Part shown: positions 1 to 15,545 of the stretch, piece after piece
Position numbering within the stretch: the first letter of the stretch is position 1
How the letters are laid out: each line of letters opens with the position of its first letter
Assembly: GCA_029379385.1 (NCBI GenBank)
Contig: CM055612.1
Location: 18,352,001 to 18,416,000 of the forward strand
DNA: 64,000 nt
Source: Quillaja saponaria
Lineage: Eukaryota; Streptophyta; Magnoliopsida; Fabales; Quillajaceae
Reading direction: 5' to 3'
Made by a program: the position numbers and the translations under genes
The notes under the pieces: generated by a model
Database searches by the model: none
What the model was told of the DNA's origin: nothing
Seen by the model: only the letters and a program-made list of their open reading frames with translations

Positions 1-2757
1 TTCTTCCCTTTCCTTCCTCCTTGATAGGTGTGGTTGCTTTCCCTTTTGTAGTAAGTGCTTCTTTCGCCATAACCGTGTGACTGTCTTAATTCATAGCAAT
101 ACTCTAATCGTGTGTGTGGTGGTGAGTTAAGGTTTTAGCTGAGTTGTTTTCATATTCTTGTTAGTCACATATTGTGCCATTAACCTTAAAATTTTCTACT
201 GGCCATAAGTAACACTCCTTTGGTCATGAAACAACCTTTTTTCCGTGAAGATAGTGGTTGCTCTGTTTAGGGTTTGTTGTAGCCAAGTTGTGCAGTAAGA
301 TGTGCTCTTTCTTTTTGCCATGAAGGTGGTGGCAGCCATGAATATCAAAGGCAACAACTTGGTCAGTTACTTATGGGTATTTCCAGCGGCCTTTGCTCTT
401 CAAATTCTCTTGTTTAGCTACTTTAATTTGAAGGTTTCTTGTAATTTAATAGTTGTGTTTAGGGATTAAATGAATAAAGGATTATGAACAAAGGGGTAAA
501 GTAGGAATTAAATGGTTAAAAGAAAGAGGAAGGTTTGGATTAGGTTCTATGGATGTTGGATGTATGTGTACATAAAGCTTTTAGGTTCATTTTGATTAGT
601 TGAATTAGGTTCTAAGTTAAAGCTAGGAATTGATTACCATTAATTGTATTTTGTTTAAGAATTAGTGATAGAATTTGAGTTAGGTGTGAATAAAAGTTTA
701 AGAATGAAAACTTGAAAATGATAGTTAAGTGGTTATTGAAAGGAAACAAAGTCAAATTTTGTAAGCTAAAGAAATTCGATATTTCGTGTGTCTTATAGAC
801 CAAATTAATTTAGGAGTTCTAAAGAGAAAGTGCACCTTATTGTCTTGAGATAATATTTGGAAAGTTTTGTAACCTAACTCTGGGCATATTTTTGGATTGC
901 AACTAGGTTTGTGAAGGATTTTAGGTGAGTTTCAGTTAGTCCGGAGAACTTTGTCGGAGGTTGTGGCTTGAATTAGTTTAGGAAATCTAAATAAGAATTG
1001 TTCCTAACATTTTAAAGGACAAATATGAAGCTTTAAAATTTTGAATTTCATGTTATGTGTATTTTGGAGGTGTTGGAAATCATGGTTGTGATTTTCGGGT
1101 CCTAATTGAACCTGTTTTAGTGTAACTGGGTTTAAAAGGGTCGTGAATGATGAATTAGAAGGGGGGTGCTGAAGATGAATTGTTCCTAACATCTTGATAA
1201 ACTAGAATAAAAAGTTTCCTAATTTAATTCTCAAGTATGAGAATTCTATAAGCACTGGAATCCGAGGTTAACAACCAAAAATTATGTGAAGTGCCCTATT
1301 TGTGTTCATGTGAGGATTTGATTGGGTTCAAGACTAATTTTAGGAAAGTTTTTAAATAAGAAAGATGGATAACTTCCTAAAAGAATATTTGAACTTAGTT
1401 TTGTTGAAGTTGGTTAAGTTTGTAAGCTGAAATCAAACAAATCATCAAGGTGGTTATGAAAATGCCTAAAAGGAAGTAAATCTTAAGTAAATACATGAAA
1501 CTCAGTATCTATAGATTTTCATAATAAAAAAGTTGTAACCTATAAAATTGAAAAACTAAGTAATAACTGCAAAATTTAATTGCAGCTCTAGAATTTGTGG
1601 TTGAGCCAATGACACACTTGAATGCAAGATAGAGTGACGAGTAAGATTGGTAAACGATGAAGTGGTTAAATGTTAGATTTTGGTTGCTATATTAATGTGT
1701 ATGTGTTATGTATAGTTGAATAGATATGTTTATATGGAAGCATAAGCATATGTAGTGCTTAATTTGAGTTATTTGAATTATGTTTGATATATGAAATTGG
1801 TTGTGGTTAATAAAGGCTCATAAAAGTGTTTTTATTCTGAAATGCATTTTTTACTTCCAAAATAGAATCCGGGATGTACCTAGGATATTCTGAGATATTC
1901 TGATTTTGATAAGTGTTTTAAAATGATTGAGTACTTAGCCTTGGTGAGATGGATTGTGTACAGGAGAATAAATTTGTTGTGCATGAACAAAACTGCAGGG
2001 GGGGAGATATTTGTTGTGTAGGGCTAAGTTACTCTATTGGCCCTTTATGTGTTTTGATTGTTTTGATTTGGTTGTATAGTGTATTACTTGAACTATGTTT
2101 GTTAAGTGTTATGTTTTCCGTAATTGCATATATAAAATCTTTAGTTGTTTTGAAATTCATCTTATGTGATATTAGTTTACCTATGTATTATATCCATGTG
2201 TTGGTGATGCTAGCACCCTTTGGGTACGTTTTTCCACTCACTGAGTCTGTGGGGCTCACCATTCTTCCGTTAATGTTTTTTTTTATCAAGAAGATTTCAG
2301 TATATTTCATTACCGAGCTGGTGACTTGCCAATAGCGTGTGGCAAGGTAATTCTTCGAAATCTCTTACTTGAAGTCAAAGGATGAAAGTTTGCAGTTACA
2401 ATAGGGTTTTGAGTTGTCGTATTTTGTCTTGTTGTGATAGTCTAATTGTTATCATTTGGGATATGGCTAGAGCAAAGCTCTCCTGTGTATAATGTAGTCA
2501 TTGCGGTTTGGTTGTATGTGACCAGGATTATATGTTTGTATTTTTGAACATATTTCACATTACAGAGAACCTCTGCTAAAATTTTTAGTGAATTGTTATA
2601 TATTTTAGTAAATAAACATTTATGGTTAACTTATATTTTCTAAACTTAATTTTTATTTTTTGGTTTAGTCAAGAGTCTTATTTGTTTTGAAGTTAGGGTT
2701 ACGGAGAGTTGGTTACCTAATCCTCCAGTCAATCATACCTCTATGTGTGGTGTGACA
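1..2757 (+). mobile_element. Long LTR-like element, copy A (left end outside window)
   Basis: Non-coding AT-rich sequence that matches two other places here: 9631-15321 on + (net of its nested insert) and 10720-13976 on -. Shared landmarks are a block near 1866 (gaatccggg followed by a ggata motif), a block at 2209-2260 (gggtacgtttttc, then cactcactgagtc), a block at 2570-2610 (gaacctctgctaaaattttt), and a terminal GTGTGACA ending at 2757. The other two copies show TG...CA ends with 5-bp target duplications, so this is read as the 3' part of the same long terminal repeat. The short open frame at 1949-2335 lies inside it, is not conserved in the other copies, and is not called a gene. Confidence 0.6.
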
Positions 2758-3464
2758 AGTACATATATCCCTCTAAACCTCAAAATTTTAATTCCTCCAA
2801 ATTGGGAAGATTTAAAAGGAAGTGATAAGTACTTTATAATTTTTTATTGCATTGTCAAATATATCCCAATCTTTTTTTTAAAATATCTACTAATACTCAA
2901 TTAAATTATTTTAAGGAGAAAATCGATAAAATATGAAATATTTTATCGTGTCCTCTCCTTTCTCCCTAACTCTCAATTGAGAAATGTACATTATCCTTTC
3001 CTCTCTTCTCCTTTCATTTTTTTTTTTAACTTTCCAATGAAAGAAATAGTAAGTGCTAATTTTCCTCCCCTCTCTTCTCTGCTCCCTCCATTTACTTTCC
3101 TTTCCTTTCCCCTCAAACTCCCAAATAGATCCCTTAAACTCGGTTTTGAGGACATGATTGTACCAATCCAATAATATTATTACATGTGGCCTCACCAAGA
3201 TATAACGGTCTAATCCGAATTGTAACTATCACAATTAATTCATATTAATATTATAACAAATGTCATTATCATCCATTATCATTACAAGTGACATCATTAT
3301 TATTGTAACGGACATAACTCTATATAAAATGGGCTCAAAACCCAAAAATAAGACAAGTTATTCCTCTACAACTCATACTTTTTACAGTTTTTTCAATTTC
3401 TATACTCAAATTATATATGACTTTGGCATCAGAGTTTTCGTAGATCAAGAGAACTTTCATTTAT
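2758..3464. other. Intergenic AT-rich DNA with a possible LTR fragment
   Basis: No gene is visible. Around 3320-3440 there is a TATA-like ctatataaaa followed about 90 bases later by tttggcatcagag, the arrangement often seen at the 3' end of a plant retrotransposon LTR. No second copy is present in the window, so the assignment is weak. A pyrimidine-rich tract occupies about 2950-3120. Confidence 0.3.
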
Positions 3465-3945
3465 AGCTTAGTCACGTGAATGACACATCAACTGGTTCAA
3501 ATCTAGATTTGACAAGTGAAAATTTACTTCTGACTCTAGAATGAAGATGAAGTAACCCATCCAAAGTAAAAATCAGCAAGAAAGCAAAGGTGGGGGTTGA
3601 GACTTGAGAAGGGTTGGATTGGATGCATTTAAATGTCGAAAAAAATAGTGGGAATGCATGTACACTAACCATGTACTTTCTTCCTTTGAGCATATGAGAA
3701 GACTTAGACTTTCAAGTGGACTACAGATAGAACGCTTGCTCTTCTTACTCCCACTAGAACTCACCTTCCAAGACGGTTCAAAGAAGGTCCCCTACGTGGG
3801 CCAAAAGAAAAGAAAAGAAAAATCCCATACTTTAATCTTGCTTTAATTGTTTGGAACGAAGAATGAAAAACAAGTATTCGGTGATTAAATTTTAATTTTG
3901 AAAACACACAAAATTTTCTCTCCAAATGAATGGATGGGGAAAAAA
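3465..3945 (+). repeat. Relic of the 3' flank of a third S-receptor-kinase unit
   Basis: This stretch matches the sequence downstream of the intact kinase (about 35030-35425) almost end to end, including gaatgaagatgaa, catccaaagtaaaaatcagc, gggttgagacttgagaagggt, cgcttgctc followed by ttactcccactagaact, and a final attaaattttaattttga block. It stops at an A-run near 3940, where the 5' flank of the broken kinase begins. The simplest reading is a tandem array in which the kinase gene once belonging to this flank has been lost or lies further left. Confidence 0.7.
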
Positions 3946-4096
3946 AGCAAAATTCAGTATCAATTTCACGGGCTATTACCTTTAGAAGATTCTGTTCATG
4001 ATATCCTGCAACTTCTTTTTTTGTTTGTACCATTAAATCTGCAACTTCAATTCCGTAGCAAAGAGGTAGACAGGGGAGTTTTGCAAACTGCAAACA

Positions 4097-7158
<3,062 letters not shown>

Positions 7159-8286
7159 AACAATACAGTCCTTGAAGCTCGTTAAGAAACCTTCAATGAT
7201 GTCATCTATGTTATGCTACATAACTTATGCAGAACATATTGTCATTGACTCATTGTGGCCATCCAGTCTAATCAACACTTTCTAATGCTATGCAGATTTG
7301 CTGCATATCAATTTTCTTGTAATTTCAGCTAGAGGCTGTTGTAATAACTAATAACCACTCCATCCTAGCAGACACTCTGTAAACGCATAATTTATCAATA
7401 ATATTTCATGCTCTTTGTTGTTGGCAATTTTTAATTTGGATGCTTTATATGCGGTGTGCTTCATAACATTCAGACCATGCCAAATGTCTTTAAAATTTCC
7501 ATTACCACATGAATTTCATTCAATCCTTTTCACTTCTATTCCATTCCAAAGATAGTCACCAATTTTCTTTTTCATGGACAGCTATGACCTTTGACAATTC
7601 CTTCGTGATCATGAGACAGCAGGGGTGGACATCTTTGCAATGCATAATTTATTTTTTTTCCTTTTAAATCTCAACTCCCCTCATTTACTCCCACAACACT
7701 TCAAATGCTGCTGCTCTGAACATTATCAGGAAACATTATTAGGAACTGGTATATGGGTCAACACTATTTCCTCTAATTCAGACAAATTTGATTTAATCCT
7801 ATAGCAATTTTACGTACGCAATAATTACATTCAAACCTACCATTTTAAGTTGCTTAGCATATTGCCAAAAACTGTCCTCTTTCGTATCCATGATTATTCT
7901 TGCTTCCCTGTTTACAGAAATCAAGAGGAGATAAATGGAACTTTTACATAAAACCAGAAACTTAATCCCGTCATTCATACGTACGTATCAGAATTAGACA
8001 AATGTAACCGAATCACATACGCACATATCAGATTTAGATAAATATAACACAATCAAATTGAAGGCCATTTTAGTAGACCTTTCGATGATCTTCTTATACA
8101 CTCATATAGTTGAATTTGAGCAACAGATACTTACTTGAACTGAACGCAATTGACTTGGTTTCTGGGAATGAAGATGAAATAACACATCCAAAGTAAAAAT
8201 TCAGCAATGAAGAAAAGGAGTGGGTTGAGACTTGAGAAGGGTTAGTTTGGATGCAATTATATTGAAAAAAATAAAGTGAGAATACA
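7159..8286 (+). repeat. 3' flank of kinase copy 1 (duplicated)
   Basis: No gene. The sequence tracks the 3' flank of the intact kinase (34084-35170) with small indels, including the aacgcataatttatcaataa block with likely polyadenylation signals near 7380-7410. The match ends abruptly at about 8286, where retrotransposon-like sequence starts. A duplicated acgtacgtatcag motif near 7980 and the ttacgtacgcaataa block are shared with unit 2. Confidence 0.8.
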
Positions 8287-8483
8287 TGTCTAGTTAGATA
8301 TATTAGGCAGAATTAGCATATTTGAGGGCTGATTTTTGTAATTACGCGAATTATATAATTACCTTTAATTTATTCTATAATATTCTAGGTATTTTTATAT
8401 GACCTATATAAATAATACTTCTATTTATATATTTAATAAGTCATGCAATACAAAGACCATTCAGTTCAACTTGGTATCAGAGC
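8287..8483 (+). mobile_element. Ty1/copia-type LTR relic with initiator-tRNA primer site
   Basis: The unit 2 flank lacks this stretch. It starts with TG (8287), contains a TATA-like gacctatataaata near 8400, and is followed by ttggtatcagagc at 8471-8483, the standard primer-binding sequence complementary to plant initiator tRNA-Met used by Ty1/copia elements. No gag or pol follows; by about 8660 the duplicated host sequence resumes. This is a small truncated or non-autonomous element; its right boundary is unclear within 8484-8660. Confidence 0.6.
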
Positions 8484-8659
8484 CTTTCATAGAATTTATA
8501 TTCAGAAATTTCCTATATTTTTTTACAAGCTTAGAGACACTAACAAATCTAGACATCATACTAGTTCTTCCCATCTTACCACACCAGTCAATCTCTAGAT
8601 CTTATCGTTCTTATTCAAAAGAAAATTTTCTTCTTCCCAATAATAACTTTTGTGATAAT

Positions 8660-9630
8660 CATTTTCTTGAAAATCATGAGCATTAATTACTTTTAAAATA
8701 TAACTAACCACCCCATTAATCTGATAGAATTTGCTAACTTAAAATATTAGATCTTGGCTTGAGTAGCCTTTTAGCTTAAGGTTTAAATGACCAATCGGCC
8801 AAATAAGAAGAATTGATTCATCCAGTCTAAATATTTGAACGAGTCTTAAGTGCATTCGCCTGATACCTGATGTTTGACCTATTAAGTTCAGAATTTGATT
8901 AAAAAGTATTTGCAAGGTTGTCACAATTCTCCTCATGAAATTTGGCCTAAACTTGCAACATGTTATTTTGGAGTGTCAATACAGACCGACTAATTCACTA
9001 CCAAGAAAAGATATTAAAACAAAATTTAACTCAAATTGTATTTAAAAACAAGTCGAACCAAAATTTTTAAAATTCAATTCGAGATTTGGTGAACCTAGCT
9101 TGTTTACTACATTTTTTGTTTTTTATACTATGTAAATGATGTATTTTTAGTATTTAGATTTTTTTTAATAAGATTTCAAATTAATATCTCTTTAGACAAT
9201 CTTTTATTACAATTAGTTGAAATTAATATTAAAAAAATTATTTAATATATGTTTAAAATGTGTTTTCAGATTTAATGTGAAACAATTTGGATCTAAAGTT
9301 TTACTTTAACTAATTATTGACGAGTTTAGATCACAAAATTCAGCTAAACTTGAGCTTGTTGGAAACATGACAACCCAAAAGTTTTAGTATGCCAAATCTC
9401 GAATGGACAAAAAAGGACGGACTGCCTGGTAAATTCCAAGCCTGAATCAAGAATAAATGTGTAAATCAAGATATTGCATATTATTTATAATTAATTAATT
9501 ATCTAAGACCGAGATGTGAGAATTATTAATGTTAAACTTCCAAAAGGCATGGGTCAACCTTTTCGGAAGGACCTATAACCAATAATAATGGGAAAGCAAA
9601 TACAGAATTCGACAATAAGAATTGACCACA
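8660..9630 (+). repeat. Duplicated GT90 upstream region, unit 1 copy
   Basis: No gene. Matches 39845-40960, upstream of the intact GT90 gene, over its whole length: aaatcatgagcat, the gatcttg/cttgagtagccttttag block, tttaaatgaccaatc, aaacatgacaaccca, and the final ttttcggaaggacct block. The match runs up to the CCACA at 9626-9630, where the long LTR-like element is inserted, and continues at 15327. Short reverse-strand open frames here have no recognisable domain. Confidence 0.85.
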
Positions 9631-12600
9631 TGTCATAAGCCGAGATTGAAACATGAAATTATAATAATTTGGTGTAACTCTTGAGCATAAAAATAAAAGC
9701 AAGTATATAAAATAAATAAACATTATACCTATATATATATATATACACCTAGAATAAATACATAATTAAATTAAAACTTGGTTGACTTGGACCTTGATTT
9801 CATTCTGTGTAATTTTATTAATAAGTGAAACAAATTTATAAACATAGTAGATTAGTAAATATTTAATATATGTGTATATATAAAAACATGTATTAAGAAA
9901 AATTATACACCACACATTTTCTTAACTCCTTGACTTTAACCCTACTTTTTTCCAAACTTTGTCTCATTTCCTTCATTTTTATTTCTTTCTTGTTCCATTT
10001 ATTGCTTTGGTTGATTTCCTTCTTACAATTCCCACCACCTTTGCTTTCTTTTATTTACCTTACTTCCCCTATTTTCCCTTGCTCTGAACTGAGAGCCTCG
10101 CTACTTTTGTAGTAAAATTTGTCACCTCCTCCAAGCTTTCTTCTTTTAAGATCATGGAGGACTCCATTAGGGCATTACAGAGTTGCTGTTTAGCTCATTT
10201 TCTCCAGCTAGTAGCTGGTTGTTGTCCTTCATTTTCCCTCAACCGGCGCCACTTAGAGGTTAGTGGTTGTGGTTTGTTGTTCAATTAAGTTGGCTGCCTC
10301 CTTCACCCTAAATCAGGGACTGAATAACAATGTGAAGGTAGCAATTTACGGTAGGTTAGGTAGCTTAAACTACCGCAAAACTCAAGTGTTTAATCTTAGT
10401 CTTTCTCTTGTTTGTTGAGAATTAGATGTAGGGTTTGATTTGATTGTGAATAAATTTTAGAAACAAGGAATATATTTGATGGTTAAGTGACTATTGGAAG
10501 AGGAAAAACATGGAAATTTAATTATAGCAATGAAGGAAGTATATAATTAAGCTTTTGATTTAGTACAAATAATAAATACAACTTTGAATTCAATGTTGAA
10601 TATGAATAAAATGGAAATTGATGAGTTGTATTGGATTTCTTGGTGTAGGTATATATATATATATATACACAAACACATCAATGGAAATTTAATACACCTT
10701 CAAGATATTCGATAAAATGTGTCACACCCCCACACAGAGACATGACTGGCCGAAGAAATGGGGAACCAAACATTCGTAACCTTAACGTCAAATCCAAGAA
10801 ACACATACGACCTTTAACCAAACTAGTTATTAAAAGTAAAATTTAGAAAAAGCAAACCCAAATGCAAATGCTTATTTATTAAAATATATGACAATGTAAC
10901 TAAAAATTTTCAGCAGAGGTTCTCTGTAAGGTGGAACATGCCCATAATACAAGCATATTATAACCTGGTTACATTCAACTAGCTATCAACACTAACAACA
11001 TCCATAGGGAGCTCCTCTCCATTTTCATGCTAAGCAAATTAATAAACCAAACGTTTGCACACAAATCAAAATTTAAGACTTGTGTCCTAAGATGACTACA
11101 AGACTTCATCCTTGGGCTTCAAGCACATGATCTCAAAGAATTACCTTGCCTGCAACCCAACCGGCAAGTCAAGAGTGTATGGGGGACGTTTAATGAGATT
11201 TTGATGCTAAGAAAAACACAAACCAACAAAGTGTGAGTCATAACGACTCAATGAGTGAAAAAAACGTACCTAAAGGGTACCAGCATCAAACAATACATAA
11301 ATAAAATGCATAGATCAATTAATGTCAAGTTAACATGAATTACATATGCAAATTAATCTCATACATAGGCAAATATAGAAAATGTAAAATTAAACAACTA
11401 CAATTGATGTAATACATTATGCAAACAAATCAATCAGAACATTCAAAGCACACAAAGAGCCAATTAAAGTAGCTCAGCACGCATACACCAAATACACATC
11501 CTCCCCAGGGCAATTTTGCTCCCGCACACCAAAATATATACTGCTTGCATATCCATCTTTGGGGTTGAGTTACTCGAATATCCTCAATCAAATATCAAAT
11601 AAAAAAGCAAATGCATCCTAGGTGTACCCAGATTCTATTTTGTATGTAAAAATCATTTCGGATAAATATTTATTTTATTAGCCCTTATCAAACACAAACA
11701 AAATCACACATCAATCATAATTCAATTAATATGCAAAGATCAACCATATAGCATGTAATTCAATCAACTCAATTATAGCACTACATATTCCTATCCCACT
11801 CACAATGATACGAATCCTGCTCGTCACTCATTCTTGAATTACCTGTGTCGTCTGCTCAACAATGTATTCCGGGGTTGGAAAACATATTCCTAAGTACTAC
11901 TTAGTTTCTAAGTTTCACAATTGCAATCCTATAGTCACTAAAAACTCATATATATCAACTTCTATGTGTTTTTTTGAAACTAAGTCTTTTTAGGTATTTT
12001 AACAAATAGCTTGTAGGAAACTTGGTTCCATATCATGTTTGTATGTATATATTATATATATACATACCAAGAAATCAATGCTAACTCATATTTTCAACAT
12101 TCCTCATTTTTCCAACATTAAATTCATGTTAAGTTAATATTTTAAAATCACCCACTAGCTGGATCATGAAATTTCAATTTTAATCCAATCAAGTTTCAAG
12201 ATTCCCCTTTCCTTAACCACTTAACCAATAATTATTTACTCTTTATCCTTTGAATTTTATTCAAATTTAAATAATACTTAACCCTCAAAATTTCAATCGA
12301 CTAAGTTCAATACATTATATTACAAAAAAGATCCTCTTAGTCATTTTATCAAACATCTTAAGGGCATAATTAACTCCATTTCCTGCGTATATGTTTATAC
12401 ATGGACAACCATCCCAATAAAATCAATACAATTCCATCCACCCACATATTACTCATTTTCCAAATATAAATCTTGAATTTAATTTAGTTAATTAAAATAA
12501 TCAAAACTTGAATTGCATATTTTTCCCAACAACACTCCTTTTTAATTCAAATTTACTTTAAACATTTAACCACTACTCTTTCCCTCACTTAACATAGTTC

Positions 12601-15321
12601 AAATAATAACTTGAAATTGAGTTACTCTCTTATGATAATAAACTTAAATCTTGGAATTTCATCACAACTCAATTCTACATCAACTACCAACTTGTATTTT
12701 ACCTTCTAACAATTCCTAAATCCAAACCTTTAAACAATACTACAAGGAAGTAACCAAGTGTCAAGGAAAAAAAAAAAAAAAGAGGAAATTGAGTGAGCTC
12801 ACACACTTAGTTTCTTTTAGGCCTTTCAGCAAACACCTTAAGAGCAACAAATTTCATTTCTTGTATATGTATACTCCTACCAATAGAACTAACCTTAATT
12901 CATAAATTTCAACAACAATTAAACCAATTCCCATATTACCTCCTCCAACACCCTTAACACATAACTCATTCATCCTTTAATTATAACCTTTTCATTCACA
13001 ACTTACTAATTTCCTTATGTTCAAACTTTTAACAATACAACAAATACATCAATTGACTTAAAGAAGCGACAAGTAACTCACCTAAACTAAAAGGTTAACA
13101 ATACCTACACAAATTAAGGCTCACGGCAAGCAAGGAAATTGCTGCCCTTGATATTCCTAACTGCTATGTAACTCAAACCTAAGAAAAACCAGCTTTTTCT
13201 CCCAGAAACAACCTGATAGGGGAAGGAAAAAGTTCCTTAGTGGCAGCCCCAAAATAGGGGATGTTGGGACCACTATCCTTGATTGAAATAGTGCTAAACG
13301 ACAGCTAGTTTATGGCTGGAAGGACGAAGGACTTGCAGCCCTACTACTGTAACTCATGGATGGAAGGAAAAATCACAAGGGTCAGTTGATGCAGAGCATA
13401 AAACGGGGACTGCTGCTCCTTGTTTTTCAAGTAATTCCAGCACTCTTAGGTAGGTGAAACTATGAAACAACCAAAGCAAAACAAGGACAAAGAAAGAGGA
13501 GGAACGAGGGCTACAAAAAATGTATATCTTAGCTACAAGCAAGGTACCCAAAGGTAGAAACAAGGAAAGCAAAGAGCAAAACACTAGAATACTCGAGAAG
13601 CAAAAGGAATAAAAGGAGAAAGAGGCGGTGGAAAATTAAAGGAAAAGAAAAGAAAAAATATGTTAAAAATAAAAAGGAAAACAAAAATACTAAAATGGGT
13701 CAAAGTCAAACAAAGTTTGTGGTATAAATTAAGTCTTGATATATACATATATATTAATTATTCAATCACTTTAATTTACTTGGTCACAATTTTATTTACT
13801 TTACAACAACGAAGTTATACACACAAAAAAAAATTTCAAACATACACTAAGACATTGGGTTATAACATGTTTAATTATATTGTTATTCATTTAATTCGTT
13901 TATGTGTTTGTGATTTTATAACTAAAAATTGCTACATTATATTTAAAACTTGATTTTACAATATTGGGTTATAACAAAATGTCTAGAAGTTAAATTTTAG
14001 TATATGCATAAGAGTTGATCTACTTAGGTTTCATTAGTTAAATGATTAATTAGGGAATTATAACCATAAAAATTATTAACTAAGCAATGATCGAATTTAT
14101 GATTTCCAGCTTCGAAACATATTGTTGAGTCATCACCACCTTTGAATCCTAGAAGAAACGATGAACCAAATCCTTAAGCCTAGTGAATGAAAAATGTTAC
14201 TCTTTGGTTGCTAGACTAATGTGATTAATTGTTTCAGTATATTTGTATGAATAGGTTCATATAGTTTGTAAATATGAATGTGTAGTGATATAATTGGGTT
14301 AATTGAATTAAATGTTATATTGTTGACCTCCTTATATTAATTGATTTGTGTTTGATGTGTGACTTTGTTTGTGTTTGATAAGGGACAATGAAACTAATTT
14401 TTATATGAAATAGAATCCGGGTACACCTTGGATAACCTGATTTGATTATTCAATATTTAATTTAAAATATTCAAGTAACTCAACCTTAGGTTGGGTATGT
14501 GAGAAGTTTTATTTATTCTTAGTGTGCGGGAGTAAAATATCTCGAGGAAGATGTGTATTTAGTGTACAAGTGCTGAATAACTCTGATTGGCCCTTTGTGA
14601 TGCTTTAATTGATTTATGTGTATATCGGAATTACTTGAATTGTATTTGTTTGAATTTACGTTTTCTATATTTACATATGTATGAACTTGAATTTCTTTGG
14701 AATTTATGTTACCCTTGAAAATTATTTAACCTATGTATTCTATTTATGTATTGATTCATGCTAGTACCATTTGGGTACATTTTTCACTCACTAAGTCTTT
14801 ATGACTCACTCTTCGTTTGTTCATTTTTTTTTTTTAGTATCAGGATCTCATCAGACGTCCCCAACAAACACTTGACTTGCTGATTGTGTTGTGGTAAGGT
14901 ACTCCTTCGAGATCATTTACTTGAACCCTAAGGATGGAGCTTTGCAGTCACACTAGAGCTTGAGTATTGAATTTTTATTTGTGTCATCATTTAGTTGGTA
15001 TTGTTTGTGGTACATAATAGAGCGGAGCTCCTTATGGTTACTGCTAATGTTGTGGTCTGGTTATATCTAATCAGGTATACTATGTTTATATTTGGGTTAT
15101 TCCACTTTACAAGGAACCTCTGGCGAAAATTTTTAGTTAAATTGCTATATATTTCAATAAATAAGCATTTGTATTTAATTTGTATTTTCTAAACTTTAGT
15201 CAAAATTTTAATCTCTAGTTTAGTCAAAGATCATATATGTTTCTTTGATTTGAAGTCAAGATTACGAAGGTTTGGTTATTCATTCCTACGGCCAATTCAT
15301 GCCTCCGTGTGGAGTGTGACA
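9631..15321 (+). mobile_element. Outer long solo-LTR-like element (copy C), split by nested copy B
   Basis: Begins TGTCATAAGCC and ends GTGTGACA. It is flanked by the same five bases, CCACA, at 9626-9630 and 15322-15326. The related sequence at 40958 in unit 2 has no element at this place, so the insertion point is confirmed by an empty paralogous site. Removing the nested insert leaves about 2.4 kb without coding capacity. The 3' part carries the family's gggtac/actcacta and aaggaacctctgg landmarks. TG...CA ends with a 5-bp duplication fit an LTR; the absence of a second LTR or internal domain suggests a solo LTR, though a non-coding LTR-containing derivative is possible. The element lies between the promoter and first exon of the unit 1 GT90 relic. 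Confidence 0.75.
10720..13976 (-). mobile_element. Nested long solo-LTR-like element (copy B), inverse orientation
   Basis: Read on the minus strand it starts TGTTATAACC and ends GGGTGTGACA. It is flanked by AAATG at 10715-10719 and 13977-13981, a perfect 5-bp target duplication. Its minus strand carries the same family landmarks as copies A and C: the actcattgagtc block near 11250, the cagaggttctctg block at 10914-10926 and the family terminus. The length is 3257 bp. A second ttgggttataaca lies internally near 13855, so the end sequence is partly duplicated. No gag or pol is visible; the reverse-strand frame at 13354-13584 has no recognisable domain. Confidence 0.75.
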
Positions 15322-15326
15322 CCACA

Positions 15327-15545
15327 TGACCTCATTGAGTGTTGGTAGGATGCACAACCAAGAAATGTGTCTAATCTACACTCGAGACCTAGGCAATTAA
15401 GTTAAACCCAAATACAAGCATTCCATATCAGTATCACCTCCATTCCAATTCCATTTTAGGACTACTCATAAGGAACCCAGGCTCTTGCACCTTCTTATGT
15501 CCTTCCTTGTGCCATAGCCTTGTCTGTTGCCTCTCTCACAAGGAT
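15327..15545 (+). pseudogene. Relic of GT90 gene 5' UTR and first exon (unit 1)
   Basis: Matches 40963-41150 of the intact GT90 locus: gtgttggtaggatgcacaacc, then the catcctccattccaattccatt block, then cttgcaccttcttatgtcc and ttgtgccatagccttgtctg. The codon that is ATG at 41092 in the intact gene is altered here (ccattttagga), so even the start is lost. Similarity ends near 15535, just before the 3' end of the FRS-like pseudogene on the other strand. No later GT90 exon is found in this unit, so the rest was deleted or displaced. Confidence 0.85.

Noticed and set aside
1949..2335. 128-residue open frame rich in hydrophobic residues
   Set aside because: It lies inside the long LTR-like repeat, is not conserved in copies B and C, and its hydrophobicity follows from T-rich composition.
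2911..3198. Opposed open frames on both strands of a pyrimidine-rich tract
   Set aside because: Low-complexity composition (CT-rich on +, GA-rich on -) keeps both strands open; no domain or codon pattern is evident.
8399..8686. 95-residue plus-strand frame
   Set aside because: Starts inside a copia-type LTR and runs through the primer-binding site; not a plausible gene.
13354..13584. 76-residue minus-strand frame
   Set aside because: Located within the nested LTR-like element and without any recognisable domain.
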